Shown piece after piece: positions 36,908 through 45,072 of a DNA stretch of 64,000 nucleotides (its first letter is position 1; each line of letters starts with the position of its first letter). Origin of the DNA: JBEKIK01 sp963845975 (GTDB lineage: Bacteria; Planctomycetota; Planctomycetia; Pirellulales; Thermoguttaceae); contig CAWJUD010000002.1 of assembly GCA_963845975.1 (NCBI GenBank), forward strand, positions 434,001-498,000, read 5' to 3'. The notes under the pieces were generated by a model, which worked only from the letters and a program-made list of their open reading frames with translations, was not told the DNA's origin and ran no database searches. The position numbers and the translations under genes are program-made.

Positions 36908-37591
36908 TGAAGGAAGAAGGATGAATTAATGGAACCGCTTGCGGTTTCGCGATGTCCACCGCACATTCTTTCATGGAAATACTCCGGACGCAAGCGCCCG
37001 GGCTAAACAGTCTAGTAGGTCATGCACTCCGTGCATGACAATTCAAGAATAAAATCAAAATTTCCTGATTGTCAGTCTAGTAGGTCATGCACTCCGTGCA
37101 TGACAATTCAGAGAATAAAATCAAAATTTCCTGATTGTCAAACACTACGAACTGCGTGTCAGGCACGGAGGCGCCTGGCCTACGAACTGACAAATACAAT
37201 CTAGATATGTAGTTATGATAAATATACATTTTATTCCATTGAAATTGTGCCACCCACTTTGATAGAATTAGTCCTGCCAAAATCGCGGCGGGTGGCATCG
37301 GTTTTTGATTCGGTGCCACCTGCAAAAAACAGAGAGGAAGTAAAAAATGAATCCATAAACGTGGAAAATTTGCAATTTGTTGACCAAATCGATGCCATTA
37401 GTTCCGCAGGTCATGCACTTTGTGTATGTCAATTCGAGGGTAAAATCAAAATTTCCTAATTGTCAGACACTACGAACTGATTGTCAGGCACGGGGTGCCT
37501 GACCTACGAATTTCATCATTAACCACCTACTACCTACCACCTATTATCTACCAGTTTCCATAGCCCTCCAGTTTCCATAGCCCTTTTCATC
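36908..37591. repeat. Repeat-filled intergenic region
   Basis: Contains a GAACCGCTTGCGGTTTC palindrome (36931-36948), a GCAAGCGCCCGGGCTAAA element, and two tandem 65-base direct repeats (37009-37140), each with the palindrome TCATGCACTCCGTGCATGA and the tail AAAATCAAAATTTCCTGATT. A third diverged copy is at 37405-37510. CACCTAC heptads at 37525-37555 and a doubled CAGTTTCCATAGCCC (37551-37583) lead into the next gene. No protein-coding gene was seen. Confidence 0.75.
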
Positions 37592-38425
37592 ATGCCTTCC
37601 GCGATCCGTTACCTGGTCTTCGATACCGAAAGCGTCGCCGACGCCGAATTGGTAGCTAAACTCCGCTATGCCGGACAGTCGCTTTCGCCGGCCGAGGCGG
37701 TGCGCCGATATCGGGACGAGTTGATGCAGAAATATGAGAGCGATTTTATTCCGTATAGTTTTCAATTGCCGATTTCGGTGGCCGTTGGCAAGGTGACGTC
37801 CGATTTCCGCCTCGAAGACGTGGTGGTTCTGGACGAACCCCAGTTCCGCCCTCACGTTATTACGGAAAATTTTTGGCGGGGCTGGGAAAAGTATCGCCGG
37901 CCCACGCTGGTTAGCTTCAACGGCCGCGGTTTCGATCTGCCGCTTTTAGAGTTGGCCGCCTTCCGTTATGGTATAAGCGTACCGGGCTGGTTTCAAGGCG
38001 CGGGCAAGTCGTTCGACCAGCCCCGCAGCCGCTATAATACCGCCGCCCATATCGATTTGTGCGAATTGCTCACCAATTTCGGCTCCGCGCGAATGACGGG
38101 TGGCCTGAACCTGGCTGCTAATTTACTAGGCAAGCCCGGCAAAATGGACGTCCAAGGCGACATGGTCCAAGACCTCTTCGACGCCGGCCGTCTGGCCGAT
38201 ATAAACGACTATTGCCGTTGCGACGTGTTGGACACCTATTTCGTTTTCCTCCGTACGCGCGTCTTGCTGGGACAACTGGAACTCGCCGCCGAACAGCAAA
38301 TAATCTCCCAAACCAAGGCCTGGCTGGAAACCAAGGCCCCTGAATTGCCGGCCTTCCGCTTGTATCTCGAGCATTGGGGCGATTGGCTCAATCCTTGGGA
38401 AACCCGGCAAAAGGATGAGGGATGA
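37592..38425 (+). CDS. 3'-5' exonuclease, PolB-like (DNA_pol_B_exo2)
   Basis: 277 residues with an RNase H-like DEDD exonuclease fold. VFDTES at residues 9-14 supplies the first acidic pair, LVSFNGRGFDLPLLELAAFR the second motif, and INDYCRCDVLDTYFVFLR the third with D-x(n)-YxxxD-like residues. It matches the family of predicted exonucleases related to the proofreading domain of DNA polymerase II. The last residues (RQKDEG) and the stop are encoded by a GGATGAG/GGATGAT heptad repeat. Confidence 0.88.
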   Translation: MPSAIRYLVFDTESVADAELVAKLRYAGQSLSPAEAVRRYRDELMQKYESDFIPYSFQLPISVAVGKVTSDFRLEDVVVLDEPQFRPHVITENFWRGWEKYRRPTLVSFNGRGFDLPLLELAAFRYGISVPGWFQGAGKSFDQPRSRYNTAAHIDLCELLTNFGSARMTGGLNLAANLLGKPGKMDVQGDMVQDLFDAGRLADINDYCRCDVLDTYFVFLRTRVLLGQLELAAEQQIISQTKAWLETKAPELPAFRLYLEHWGDWLNPWETRQKDEG

Positions 38426-38426
38426 T

Positions 38427-38505
38427 TTAGCCCCGGGTATATACATCCAGGGTAAGGTGAAGAATTTTCCTCCCTTCCCCGCCGTGTATTCACGGCGGGC
38501 TAAAT
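38427..38505. repeat. Paired palindromes around TGTATTCAC
   Basis: TTAGCCCCGGGTATATACAT and CCGCCGTGTATTCACGGCGG lie 35 bases apart. It is the third copy of the two-part element seen at 16814 and 32246. Confidence 0.8.
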
Positions 38506-38633
38506 ATGAATCCCTGAAGAACCTCAATTATGTTCACTTTTTTCAGTTACATATCCTTTTTATATTTTCCACTATATGGGGGGGATAATCGAAAAAGTTT
38601 CTTAGATGTTACCCCCCCAAGATTCAGGTAGCC

Positions 38634-38661
38634 TTGCCGGACTCTTTTTTTAGCGTATATT
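38634..38661 (+). promoter_or_regulatory. Promoter of the candidate small RNA
   Basis: -35 TTGCCG (38634-38639), a 16-base spacer, -10 TATATT (38656-38661). The start of transcription would be near 38668. Confidence 0.5.
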
Positions 38662-38667
38662 TTAATA

Positions 38668-38797
38668 GTCAGAACGTTAATTGCGATTGCCTCATCGATG
38701 CCGTTCTGACAGGGACACCGCACGAGGCGTCAGGTATATTCCCGCGGTGGAAGCCCGTTGCAGGCCGAAACCTGACTGGCCTTTAGCGGGCTTTTTT
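38668..38797 (+). ncRNA. Candidate structured small RNA with own promoter and terminator
   Basis: Three stems are visible. Stem 1 pairs GTCAGAACG (38670-38678) perfectly with CGTTCTGAC (38702-38710). Stem 2 pairs CACCGC (about 38716) with GCGGTG (about 38744). Stem 3 is a GC-rich two-part terminator (38751-38797). No open reading frame of useful length is inside. It does not match an RNA family that I recognise. Its position 215 bases before an HTH gene would also allow a terminated leader or attenuator. Confidence 0.5.
38751..38797 (+). terminator. Rho-independent terminator
   Basis: AAGCCCG pairs with CGGGCTT, and an inner GGCC pairs with GGCC, followed by six T. It is the 3' end of the candidate small RNA. 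Confidence 0.8.
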
Positions 38798-38916
38798 CAT
38801 GCGCATTTGGGCCGATTACCCCCCCTGCTTATTTTTTTAGGAATTCCCACAGCTAGGCCGCATTGACGAAACGCCGATTATCAGGTATACACTAGTATAG
38901 TTTGTCGGCGTCTTGG

Positions 38917-39000
38917 GGAATGACTTGGGGACTGTCCCAATTTTCCGGGCACCATGCGGCCGGCATGGTCGGCGAAAATGGGACTATCCCCTTGGCCCGG
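38917..39000. repeat. Inverted GGGGACTGTCCCAATTTTCC element
   Basis: TTGGGGACTGTCCCAATTTT (from 38925) faces GAAAATGGGACTATCCCCTT (38975-38994), ending shortly before the HTH start codon. A half-copy (AAGGGGATATGTCCCATTTA) is at 39538-39557, just after the same gene. Confidence 0.7.
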
Positions 39001-39012
39001 AGTTGCCTACTG

Positions 39013-39528
39013 ATGTCGAACCATGCCAAGGACAATTTACGGCGTTTAATAGCAGCGGCTGGAATGTCGATTCGCCAAGTCGCTGGGCTGACCGGTCTGG
39101 ATAAACGCACCATTCGCGGCATCTTAAACGGGGTCAAAAAACCCCACGCTCGGACCTTGCATCGCCTGGCCGCGGGCCTGGGAATATCGGTGGACGAGCT
39201 GTTCATCGATCCCGCCCAATTGCTCTATCGCTCTTTCGACCGCCTCACCAATCCCATGGTTGAAGAAGTGCTGGAAAATCATGGCGAATTATTCCACGGC
39301 TGGACGCAGGCCGACTTCGACGAGCTCAGCAGTCGCGTGGGCATGGGCGGCCCGCTTACCATGGAAGGGGCGCTTATGGTCGTCCGGCTTATGAACCGCA
39401 AACGCGAACTGCACGGAAAATTGGATGTACTCCTGGAAAGCAGCCATGCCGAAGTTGCCGGTGAAATCCTCGACGTGCTCTACGAAAAAATCGCCCTAAA
39501 GCCAAACTCGCCCGTGCCGCCGCAATGA
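39013..39528 (+). CDS. XRE-family helix-turn-helix regulator
   Basis: 171 residues from the ATG at 39013; a longer frame from 38902 is encoded by a repeat and is not preferred. The HTH lies at about residues 7-62 (LRRLIAAAGMSIRQVAGLTG, DKRTIRGILNGVKKPHARTL, HRLAAGLGISVDELF). The second half is helical with no recognised ligand domain. Closely related repeat elements bracket the gene on both sides. Targets cannot be inferred from the neighbours. Confidence 0.85.
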   Translation: MSNHAKDNLRRLIAAAGMSIRQVAGLTGLDKRTIRGILNGVKKPHARTLHRLAAGLGISVDELFIDPAQLLYRSFDRLTNPMVEEVLENHGELFHGWTQADFDELSSRVGMGGPLTMEGALMVVRLMNRKRELHGKLDVLLESSHAEVAGEILDVLYEKIALKPNSPVPPQ

Positions 39529-39718
39529 CGGCCGGGCAAGGGGATATGTCCCATTTAAAGGCGCCGACGCGCACCATGCATCGCATGCTCGGTTGCCGTC
39601 GCAGCATTGTATGTGATCGGGTAAACCGCTACAATATCCGCACTTCGTTTTCTCCGCAAGAGCATGCAAAACCAGCGGCGGATATCTGAACTTCTCAGGC
39701 AAAGGAAGGTTGTCGTCC

Positions 39719-41431
39719 ATGCCCGATCCTCCCTCTCGCGCTGGTTTTATTGAAAGTCCGCATATCCGCAAGCCCTGGTTTTACCAGTTGAACCGTTATC
39801 AATGGTTCGTATTGACCGTTTGCACGCTGGGTTGGGTCTTCGACTGCATGGGCCAGCAACTCTTTAACGTGGTCCGCAATCCGGCCGTTGCCGCGCTAAA
39901 GGGCATGGCAACCGATGCCCCGGAAGTGGCCAAATACTCCGGCATTGCCACTTCGCTGATGCTCATCGGCTGGGCCACCGGCGGCATCATCTTCGGCATC
40001 TTGGGCGATAAGATCGGCCGCGCCCGCACCATGGTCTTTACAATTTTGATTTATTCCATCTTCACCGGGCTGAGCGGTTTCGCTCATAATATCTGGGACT
40101 TCATCCTGTATCGTTTCCTTTGCGGACTGGGCGTGGGCGGGCAATTTTCCGTCGGCGTGGCCCTGGTCGCCGAATATATGCCCGATCGGGTTCGACCCAA
40201 GGCCTTGGGCTTCCTGCAAGCACTGGCCAATTGGGGAAACGTGACTGCCGCCTTGATCGGCATGGGCTTCGGCCATTTGGAAAAAATCGGCTCCATCTCC
40301 GAAGCCTGGCGCTGGACCTTGGCCGTCGGTGCGCTTCCTGCCATCTTGGCCATCCCCGTGTTCCGCAGTCTCAAAGAGCCCGAATCCTGGAAAAAAGCCG
40401 TGGCCGGGGGAGTAGAACGTAAAAAGGCCGGCTCGTTAAAAGAACTTTTCGGCGATCCGCGCTGGCGGCGCAACACTATCGTGGGCATGATCCTGGCCTC
40501 GACCGGAGTCATCGGACTGTGGGGCATCGGTTTTTTCAGCGTCGATTTGAACCAGACCGTTTTTCGCAAGGTTTACGAGGCAAGGGAACGTAAAGCCGGC
40601 GAGGCTGAAAAAGATCGGGAGTTCATCTCGATGGTTGTCGGCTCTCCAAAAGAAGCCGCCGCGTTTATCGCAAAACTTCGGCCAAAGGACCTTATTCCCG
40701 AAGAAGCCGGCCGGAAAGACGCCCAACAAATTTATGATGCTATTGTCGAACTGGATCAGAAAAAGCGGGAGATTTCCAAGGAGAATATAATTTCGCTGGT
40801 GGAGAAGAAATTTCCTCTGTTCGATGCCCAGGCGCAGGATCGCCAAAAACGCCTGGAAACGTATCTGAATCCGCCCGCTGCAAACTCGAATCTCAGTTTG
40901 CAGGAACAAGTCGACAGGATCGCGGCACGGGCGAAAAAGCTCAACGGCCAGGTGAGTTTCTGGGCCGCCATGACTTCTATGCTCTTTAACATCGGCGGAT
41001 TCTTCGGGGCTTACGCCTTTAGCTATATCACCGCCGGAATAGGGCGCCGCTGGGCCTTTGCCGTGTCATTCCTGATGGCCGGGGTCAGCACCTGCATTGC
41101 CTTCCTTTATATGAGCAATGCCGTCGATGTTTTTTGGATGACGCCGCTAATGGGCGGCAGCATATTCCTGATCTTCGGCGGTTATGCCGTTTACTTCCCC
41201 GAATTGTATCCCACCCGCCTGCGCAGCACCGGCACTTCGTTCTGTTACAACATCGGCCGATACGTGGCCGCCATCGGCCCGTTGACCCTCGGCCTGTTGA
41301 GCAGCGAGGTATTCAAAAATCATCCCGAACCCATGCGATACGCCGGCGCGACCATGTGCGCGATTTTCCTGGTGGGACTTATCGCCTTGCCCTTTGCCCC
41401 GGAAACCAAAGACCAGCCCCTGCCGGAATAA
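39719..41431 (+). CDS. MFS transporter with a large loop insert
   Basis: 570 residues from the ATG at 39719, with AAGGAAGG nine bases upstream. Twelve-helix major facilitator pattern with GILGDKIGRARTM between TM2 and TM3 and VAEYMPDRVRPKALGFLQAL after TM4, as in sugar/aromatic-acid transporters. Between about residues 285 and 415 there is a 130-residue charged helical insert, after the seventh hydrophobic segment. The last helices include YFPELYPTRLRSTGTSFCYN. Substrate not predictable. Confidence 0.9.
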   Translation: MPDPPSRAGFIESPHIRKPWFYQLNRYQWFVLTVCTLGWVFDCMGQQLFNVVRNPAVAALKGMATDAPEVAKYSGIATSLMLIGWATGGIIFGILGDKIGRARTMVFTILIYSIFTGLSGFAHNIWDFILYRFLCGLGVGGQFSVGVALVAEYMPDRVRPKALGFLQALANWGNVTAALIGMGFGHLEKIGSISEAWRWTLAVGALPAILAIPVFRSLKEPESWKKAVAGGVERKKAGSLKELFGDPRWRRNTIVGMILASTGVIGLWGIGFFSVDLNQTVFRKVYEARERKAGEAEKDREFISMVVGSPKEAAAFIAKLRPKDLIPEEAGRKDAQQIYDAIVELDQKKREISKENIISLVEKKFPLFDAQAQDRQKRLETYLNPPAANSNLSLQEQVDRIAARAKKLNGQVSFWAAMTSMLFNIGGFFGAYAFSYITAGIGRRWAFAVSFLMAGVSTCIAFLYMSNAVDVFWMTPLMGGSIFLIFGGYAVYFPELYPTRLRSTGTSFCYNIGRYVAAIGPLTLGLLSSEVFKNHPEPMRYAGATMCAIFLVGLIALPFAPETKDQPLPE

Positions 41432-41494
41432 AGGATTCAGGGTTCGTGGTTGAGGATATAGCTATCGGAGTTTGGAATTTGATCTTCCATCTGA

Positions 41495-42130
41495 TTACTG
41501 AACCCTGAATCCCGAACCCTGAACCCTATTGGTCGATAAAACCTTCACTCCTTTTGCCCGCATTTCCTCGATGACTCTCTCCGCGTCGCCGAGATGAAGG
41601 TTCACTCCCCGGCAGGCGTCTTCAATTACGTTGGTTTTAAAACCCAGATCCACGGCGTCCAAGGCGGTGAATTTCACGCAGTAATCGGTGGCCAGGCCGC
41701 AGAGGTAGATCTCATCCGCGCCTTGTTCCTTCAAATACTCGCCCAGGCCGGTTGACTTGCGATGCCCGTTGTCAAAAAACCCGCTGTAACTGTCTATGTC
41801 CGGATCGGCGCCTTTGTGGAACACCCGGGCGATCCGCCCCCGATCCAGCCCGGGATGAAAATCGGCCCCCTGCGTGTTCTCCACGCAATGCACCGGCCAG
41901 AGGATTTGCGGCATACCGTTTAACTCGATGACTTCCCCTACTTCTTTGCCAGGATGATTGGCCGCGAAACTGCCGTGGCCCTGCGGATGCCAATCCTGCG
42001 TGGCCACTATCAAGTCGAAGCGCGGCTGCAATTGGTTGATGAGCGGAACTATTTTATCGCCTTCCCGGATAGCCAACGCGCCGCCCGGACAAAAATCGTT
42101 TTGAATGTCGGTAATAATCAAGGCCTTCAT
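41495..42130 (-). CDS. pncA: Nicotinamidase (isochorismatase family)
   Basis: Hydrolyses nicotinamide to nicotinate for NAD salvage; about 211 residues. Catalytic Asp in IITDIQNDFCPGGALAI (D8/D10), metal site DWHPQGHGSFAANHPG, catalytic Lys in FHKGADPDIDSYSGF, and catalytic Cys in GLATDYCVKFTALDA. The final residues after VKVLSTN are encoded by GAACCCT/GAATCCC heptads, and the stop lies within that repeat block (41495-41530). Confidence 0.95.
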   Translation of the reverse strand: MKALIITDIQNDFCPGGALAIREGDKIVPLINQLQPRFDLIVATQDWHPQGHGSFAANHPGKEVGEVIELNGMPQILWPVHCVENTQGADFHPGLDRGRIARVFHKGADPDIDSYSGFFDNGHRKSTGLGEYLKEQGADEIYLCGLATDYCVKFTALDAVDLGFKTNVIEDACRGVNLHLGDAERVIEEMRAKGVKVLSTNRVQGSGFRVQ

Positions 42131-42159
42131 GGCTTCGCTCCTTGGCCTTTCTTATTCTA

Positions 42160-42185
42160 CATGCCCATGGCAAGCGTGGGCATGG
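42160..42185. repeat. CATGCCCAYGN(C)AAGCGTGGGCATG palindrome
   Basis: One copy between pncA and the radical SAM gene. Relatives are at 51325-51355, 52060-52090 and 52577-52604. Confidence 0.65.
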
Positions 42186-42214
42186 CGCCCGCACATCTGC
42201 GAATGGCATCCATA

Positions 42215-43291
42215 CTATTCTTTATCCAATCGAAGACCCTTTTCTCGGGCGATGCCTAATGCCTCAACGTATTCGGCGCTGGTTATGCGGTGGTTGATCG
42301 ATGGATAACGGCCGGCATGTCCGCTAGGCTGGTATTGGGCCATGAGATTCACATAGGTCCTGGGCGAAATCTCCTGAGCAAGAAATTGCATTACCTCCCT
42401 GGTGCCGGCCAGACCGTTGGGCATCACCAAATGCCGCACCAAAAGCCCACGCCGGGCAATGCCTTGGTCATCCAAAACCAGGTCGCCCACTTGGCGGTGC
42501 ATTTCCCTGATGGCCGCCCGGGCAATCTCACCGTAGTTCTCCGCATTGGCCAACTGCTTTGAGACGGCCGGGTCCCAAAATTTGAAGTCGGGCATGTAAA
42601 TGTCGATAACCCCGTCCAACAGCCGCAATGTCTCCACGTAGTCATAACCGCCCGAGTTATAGACCAGCGGCAGGCGCAGCCCGTCTGCCACGGCCTCGAC
42701 AAGGGCCTCGAGGATTTGGGGAACCACGTGGCTGGGCGTGACGAAATTGATATTGTGGCAGCCTTGATCCTGCAAATCGAGCATGAGTCCGGCGATTTCA
42801 CCGGCGGTCGTTTCCCTGCCGCGGCCTTCCCAACTGATATCGAAATTCTGGCAGAACACGCAGCGCAGGTTGCACTGGCAAAAAAATATCGTGCCCGACC
42901 CGTTAAAACCCCTAAGACACGCCTCCTCGCCATGATGGGCAAATGCGCTGCTGACCACGGCATATCGGCCCGTGCGGCAAAACTGCTGGGAACCAATCTG
43001 AACCATCCCCTCTTCCCTTGGAGAACCAGTCACAGCAGTCCCCTCTCCCTTTGGAGAACCAATCTCAGCAGTCCCCTCTCCCTTTGGGAGAGGGTTAGGG
43101 TGAGGGTTTTTTATGCTATTTGAATATGATGTTGCGATTTGGGATAGCACCTTTGATTCGCCGTTGTGAATCCTATCGGCCCCGCATCGCCTAGGACAGA
43201 GCCGGCACTCGGCCAGGGCTTCGACGGCAGCCTTTGCCCGCCGGGCCAATTCGCCGCTTTCATACAATCTCAAATAAGATGGATAGGACAT
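42215..43291 (-). CDS. PflX-like radical SAM protein (COG1313 type) with in-frame repeat insert
   Basis: 358 residues from the ATG at 43291. The N-terminal Cys cluster CRLCPRRCGADR is followed in homologues within a few residues by FCRTG. Here about 57 residues (46-102) are inserted between them, encoded by a 33-base repeat array (three units translating to GSPKGEGTAVT-like eleven-residue steps) that begins as NPHPNPLPKGEGT. The radical SAM motif CNLRCVFC is at residues 140-147. Downstream blocks YNSGGYDYVETL, DGVIDIYMPDFKFWD and VMPNGLAGTREVMQFLAQE fit the family. Substrate unknown. Confidence 0.88.
   Translation of the reverse strand: MSYPSYLRLYESGELARRAKAAVEALAECRLCPRRCGADRIHNGESKVLSQIATSYSNSIKNPHPNPLPKGEGTAEIGSPKGEGTAVTGSPREEGMVQIGSQQFCRTGRYAVVSSAFAHHGEEACLRGFNGSGTIFFCQCNLRCVFCQNFDISWEGRGRETTAGEIAGLMLDLQDQGCHNINFVTPSHVVPQILEALVEAVADGLRLPLVYNSGGYDYVETLRLLDGVIDIYMPDFKFWDPAVSKQLANAENYGEIARAAIREMHRQVGDLVLDDQGIARRGLLVRHLVMPNGLAGTREVMQFLAQEISPRTYVNLMAQYQPSGHAGRYPSINHRITSAEYVEALGIAREKGLRLDKE
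42993..43106. repeat. Three 33-base direct repeats inside the radical SAM gene
   Basis: Units at 42993-43025, 43026-43058 and 43059-43091, each containing CCCCTCTCCCTTTGG or a close variant and ending GAGAA/GAGA, then GGGTTAGGGTGAGGG. It is related to the intergenic element at 53219-53255. The 33-base period keeps the reading frame. Confidence 0.85.
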
Positions 43292-43331
43292 TATTATTTC
43301 ATCCCATAAGGAAGATTGAAAAGCATTATAT

Positions 43332-43366
43332 AAAAAACAAGCCCACGGGTTGCAACCCGCGGGCTT
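43332..43366 (-). terminator. Rho-independent terminator of the KamA-like gene
   Basis: On the minus strand AAGCCCGCGGGTTGCAACCC pairs with itself (stem about 13 bp with one mismatch) and is followed by a run of six T. Confidence 0.75.
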
Positions 43367-43398
43367 AATAATCCCCAAATATGTCGTAATTTTGCATT

Positions 43399-44697
43399 TT
43401 AAGGCATAGGATCAGGATACCGGTAGGTATTCCCCTCGTAGTTCCTCAAGAGCAGGTCGTCGCCTTCGCGGCCCACGACGGTCGTGGGCTGCAAGGGTAT
43501 TTTCCCGCCGCCGCCCGGGGCGTCGATCACATAATTCGGCACCGCGTACCCGGTTGTATAACCCCTTAGTCCCGCGATAATCTCCAATCCCTTTGAAACC
43601 GGCGTGCGGAAATGCTCGGACCCGGAGATCGGATCGCACTGGTACAGGTAATACGGGCGGACCCGCATCATGAGCAAACGGTGGACCAGTTTTTTCATGG
43701 TCTCCACGTTGTCGTTCACGTCCCGAAGCAGCACAGTCTGCGAACCCAGGGGAATCCCAGCGTCGGCCAGCCGGGTGCAGGCCAGGAACGATTCCGGCGT
43801 GCATTCGTCGGGGTGGATGAAATGCAGGCTCATCCACAGGGGGTGGTGTTTGCGGAGCATCCGGCACAGTGCGGGCGTGATCCTTTGCGGCAGCACGGCA
43901 GGCATCTTGGTGCCGATGCGAACGAACTCCACGTGCGGAATCTCCCTCAGCGAGGCAAGGATCCAGTCCAAACGCTCGTCGCTTAAAGCCAGCGGATCGC
44001 CGCCGGAGATAAGCACGTCCCGGACGGCCGGGGTCGAGCGGATGTACTCGAAGGCCTTTTCCAGCCGGGCCTCCTGGGGCGCGATTTGCCCGTGCCCGAC
44101 CATCCGCGACCGGGTGCAGTACCGGCAATAGCTCGAGCAGAAGTCGGTCACCAGGAGCAAAACCCGGTCCGGATACCGGTGCACCAGGCCCGGGATGGGG
44201 CTGTCGGCTTCTTCGCCCAGCGGATCGTCGGCCTCGCCCGGGGCTTTATAGAACTCCTGGCTGGAGGGGATCACCGTCCTGCGCAAGGGCTGGTTCCTGT
44301 CGTCGCGGGAAACCAGGCTCATGTAATAGGGCGTAATGCTCACCGGGAGCATGGATTTCGCCTGGGAAAGGGCATCCCGTTCTTCGTCCGCCAGCACCAA
44401 AACCTGCTCTAATTGGGCCAGGGTGCGAATGCGGTTGCGGGCTTGCCAGTGCCAGCTATTCCACTCCTTGTCGGTAACGTCGGGGTAGAAAGTCTTGCGA
44501 AAGGCCCTGGTTTGGAAGGTGGTTCGCGGGTGCCGGCCCGAAAATCCACCCGGGGAGAAGGGATCTATATCCGCGAGAACACGCCGGCGTTTCACTCGGC
44601 AGCCAGGCGCCCGGAGGCGCGGGGTAATGAATTGTGACGTAGTACCCGGAGGTTCTTCGTCGCAATACGAACATGCATCAGCTTCTGAGCTGGTCAT
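43399..44697 (-). CDS. KamA family radical SAM aminomutase
   Basis: 432 residues. Radical SAM cluster motif CSSYCRYCTRSRM near residue 190; DVLISGGDPLALSDERLDW and SLHFIHPDECT fit the lysine 2,3-aminomutase fold, as do GSQTVLLRDVNDN, PYYLYQCDPISGSEHFRTPV and GYTTGYAVPNYVIDAPGGGG. Family members use PLP and SAM to shift amino groups, in lysine metabolism or in EF-P modification. No EF-P gene is adjacent, so the substrate is open. The first 45 residues contain CSYCDEE and may be an extra N-terminal piece or a too-early start. Confidence 0.92.
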   Translation of the reverse strand: MTSSEADACSYCDEEPPGTTSQFITPRLRAPGCRVKRRRVLADIDPFSPGGFSGRHPRTTFQTRAFRKTFYPDVTDKEWNSWHWQARNRIRTLAQLEQVLVLADEERDALSQAKSMLPVSITPYYMSLVSRDDRNQPLRRTVIPSSQEFYKAPGEADDPLGEEADSPIPGLVHRYPDRVLLLVTDFCSSYCRYCTRSRMVGHGQIAPQEARLEKAFEYIRSTPAVRDVLISGGDPLALSDERLDWILASLREIPHVEFVRIGTKMPAVLPQRITPALCRMLRKHHPLWMSLHFIHPDECTPESFLACTRLADAGIPLGSQTVLLRDVNDNVETMKKLVHRLLMMRVRPYYLYQCDPISGSEHFRTPVSKGLEIIAGLRGYTTGYAVPNYVIDAPGGGGKIPLQPTTVVGREGDDLLLRNYEGNTYRYPDPMP

Positions 44698-45072
44698 TCA
44701 GTATCTCCTAGAGGCAGCAACAATGCTCGGGCACGACATCCTAACCGGGCCCTGGTATCCGCCGCCGAGCCGGCCCAATTCCCTGACCGGCGCCAAACGG
44801 AAGATTTATCTCATTCAATTTCATTTCGGCAATCATTCTGTCTTTCAAAAACAATTCATATCGCAATTGGCTAAAAAGTCAAGAGGAAAATAATAAAAAG
44901 GATGAAAGATGATGGATGAAAGTTGAAAAAAAGCGGACAACAAACAGCAGGGCAAAGGAAGAAGGCGGATAATTCAATGCTGATTACTGAAAGCTGACCG
45001 CTGTATGCTTAAACTGATAACTGTAAACCGTAAATTAAGAACTTTTTGCTGAAAGATGACGGCTGACGGCGG
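44698..45072. repeat. Intergenic region with heptad repeats
   Basis: GGATGAAAGATGATGGATGAA-type units near 44900, and CTGATAACTGTAAACCG/GCTGACGG-type units at 44980-45070 that run up to the methyltransferase stop. No coding sequence was seen. Confidence 0.65.

Noticed and set aside
37009..37510. CRISPR-like repeat array
   Set aside because: Only two close copies plus one diverged one, each about 65 bases and nearly contiguous, with no regular unique spacers and no cas genes.
39710..39718. TTG start for the MFS transporter
   Set aside because: The ATG nine bases later has a better-spaced AAGGAAGG site.
42993..43106. Zinc-finger or collagen-like domain from the Gly/Pro/Lys repeats in the radical SAM protein
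   Set aside because: The residues are a direct translation of an intergenic repeat family found elsewhere in the window, so no domain is implied.
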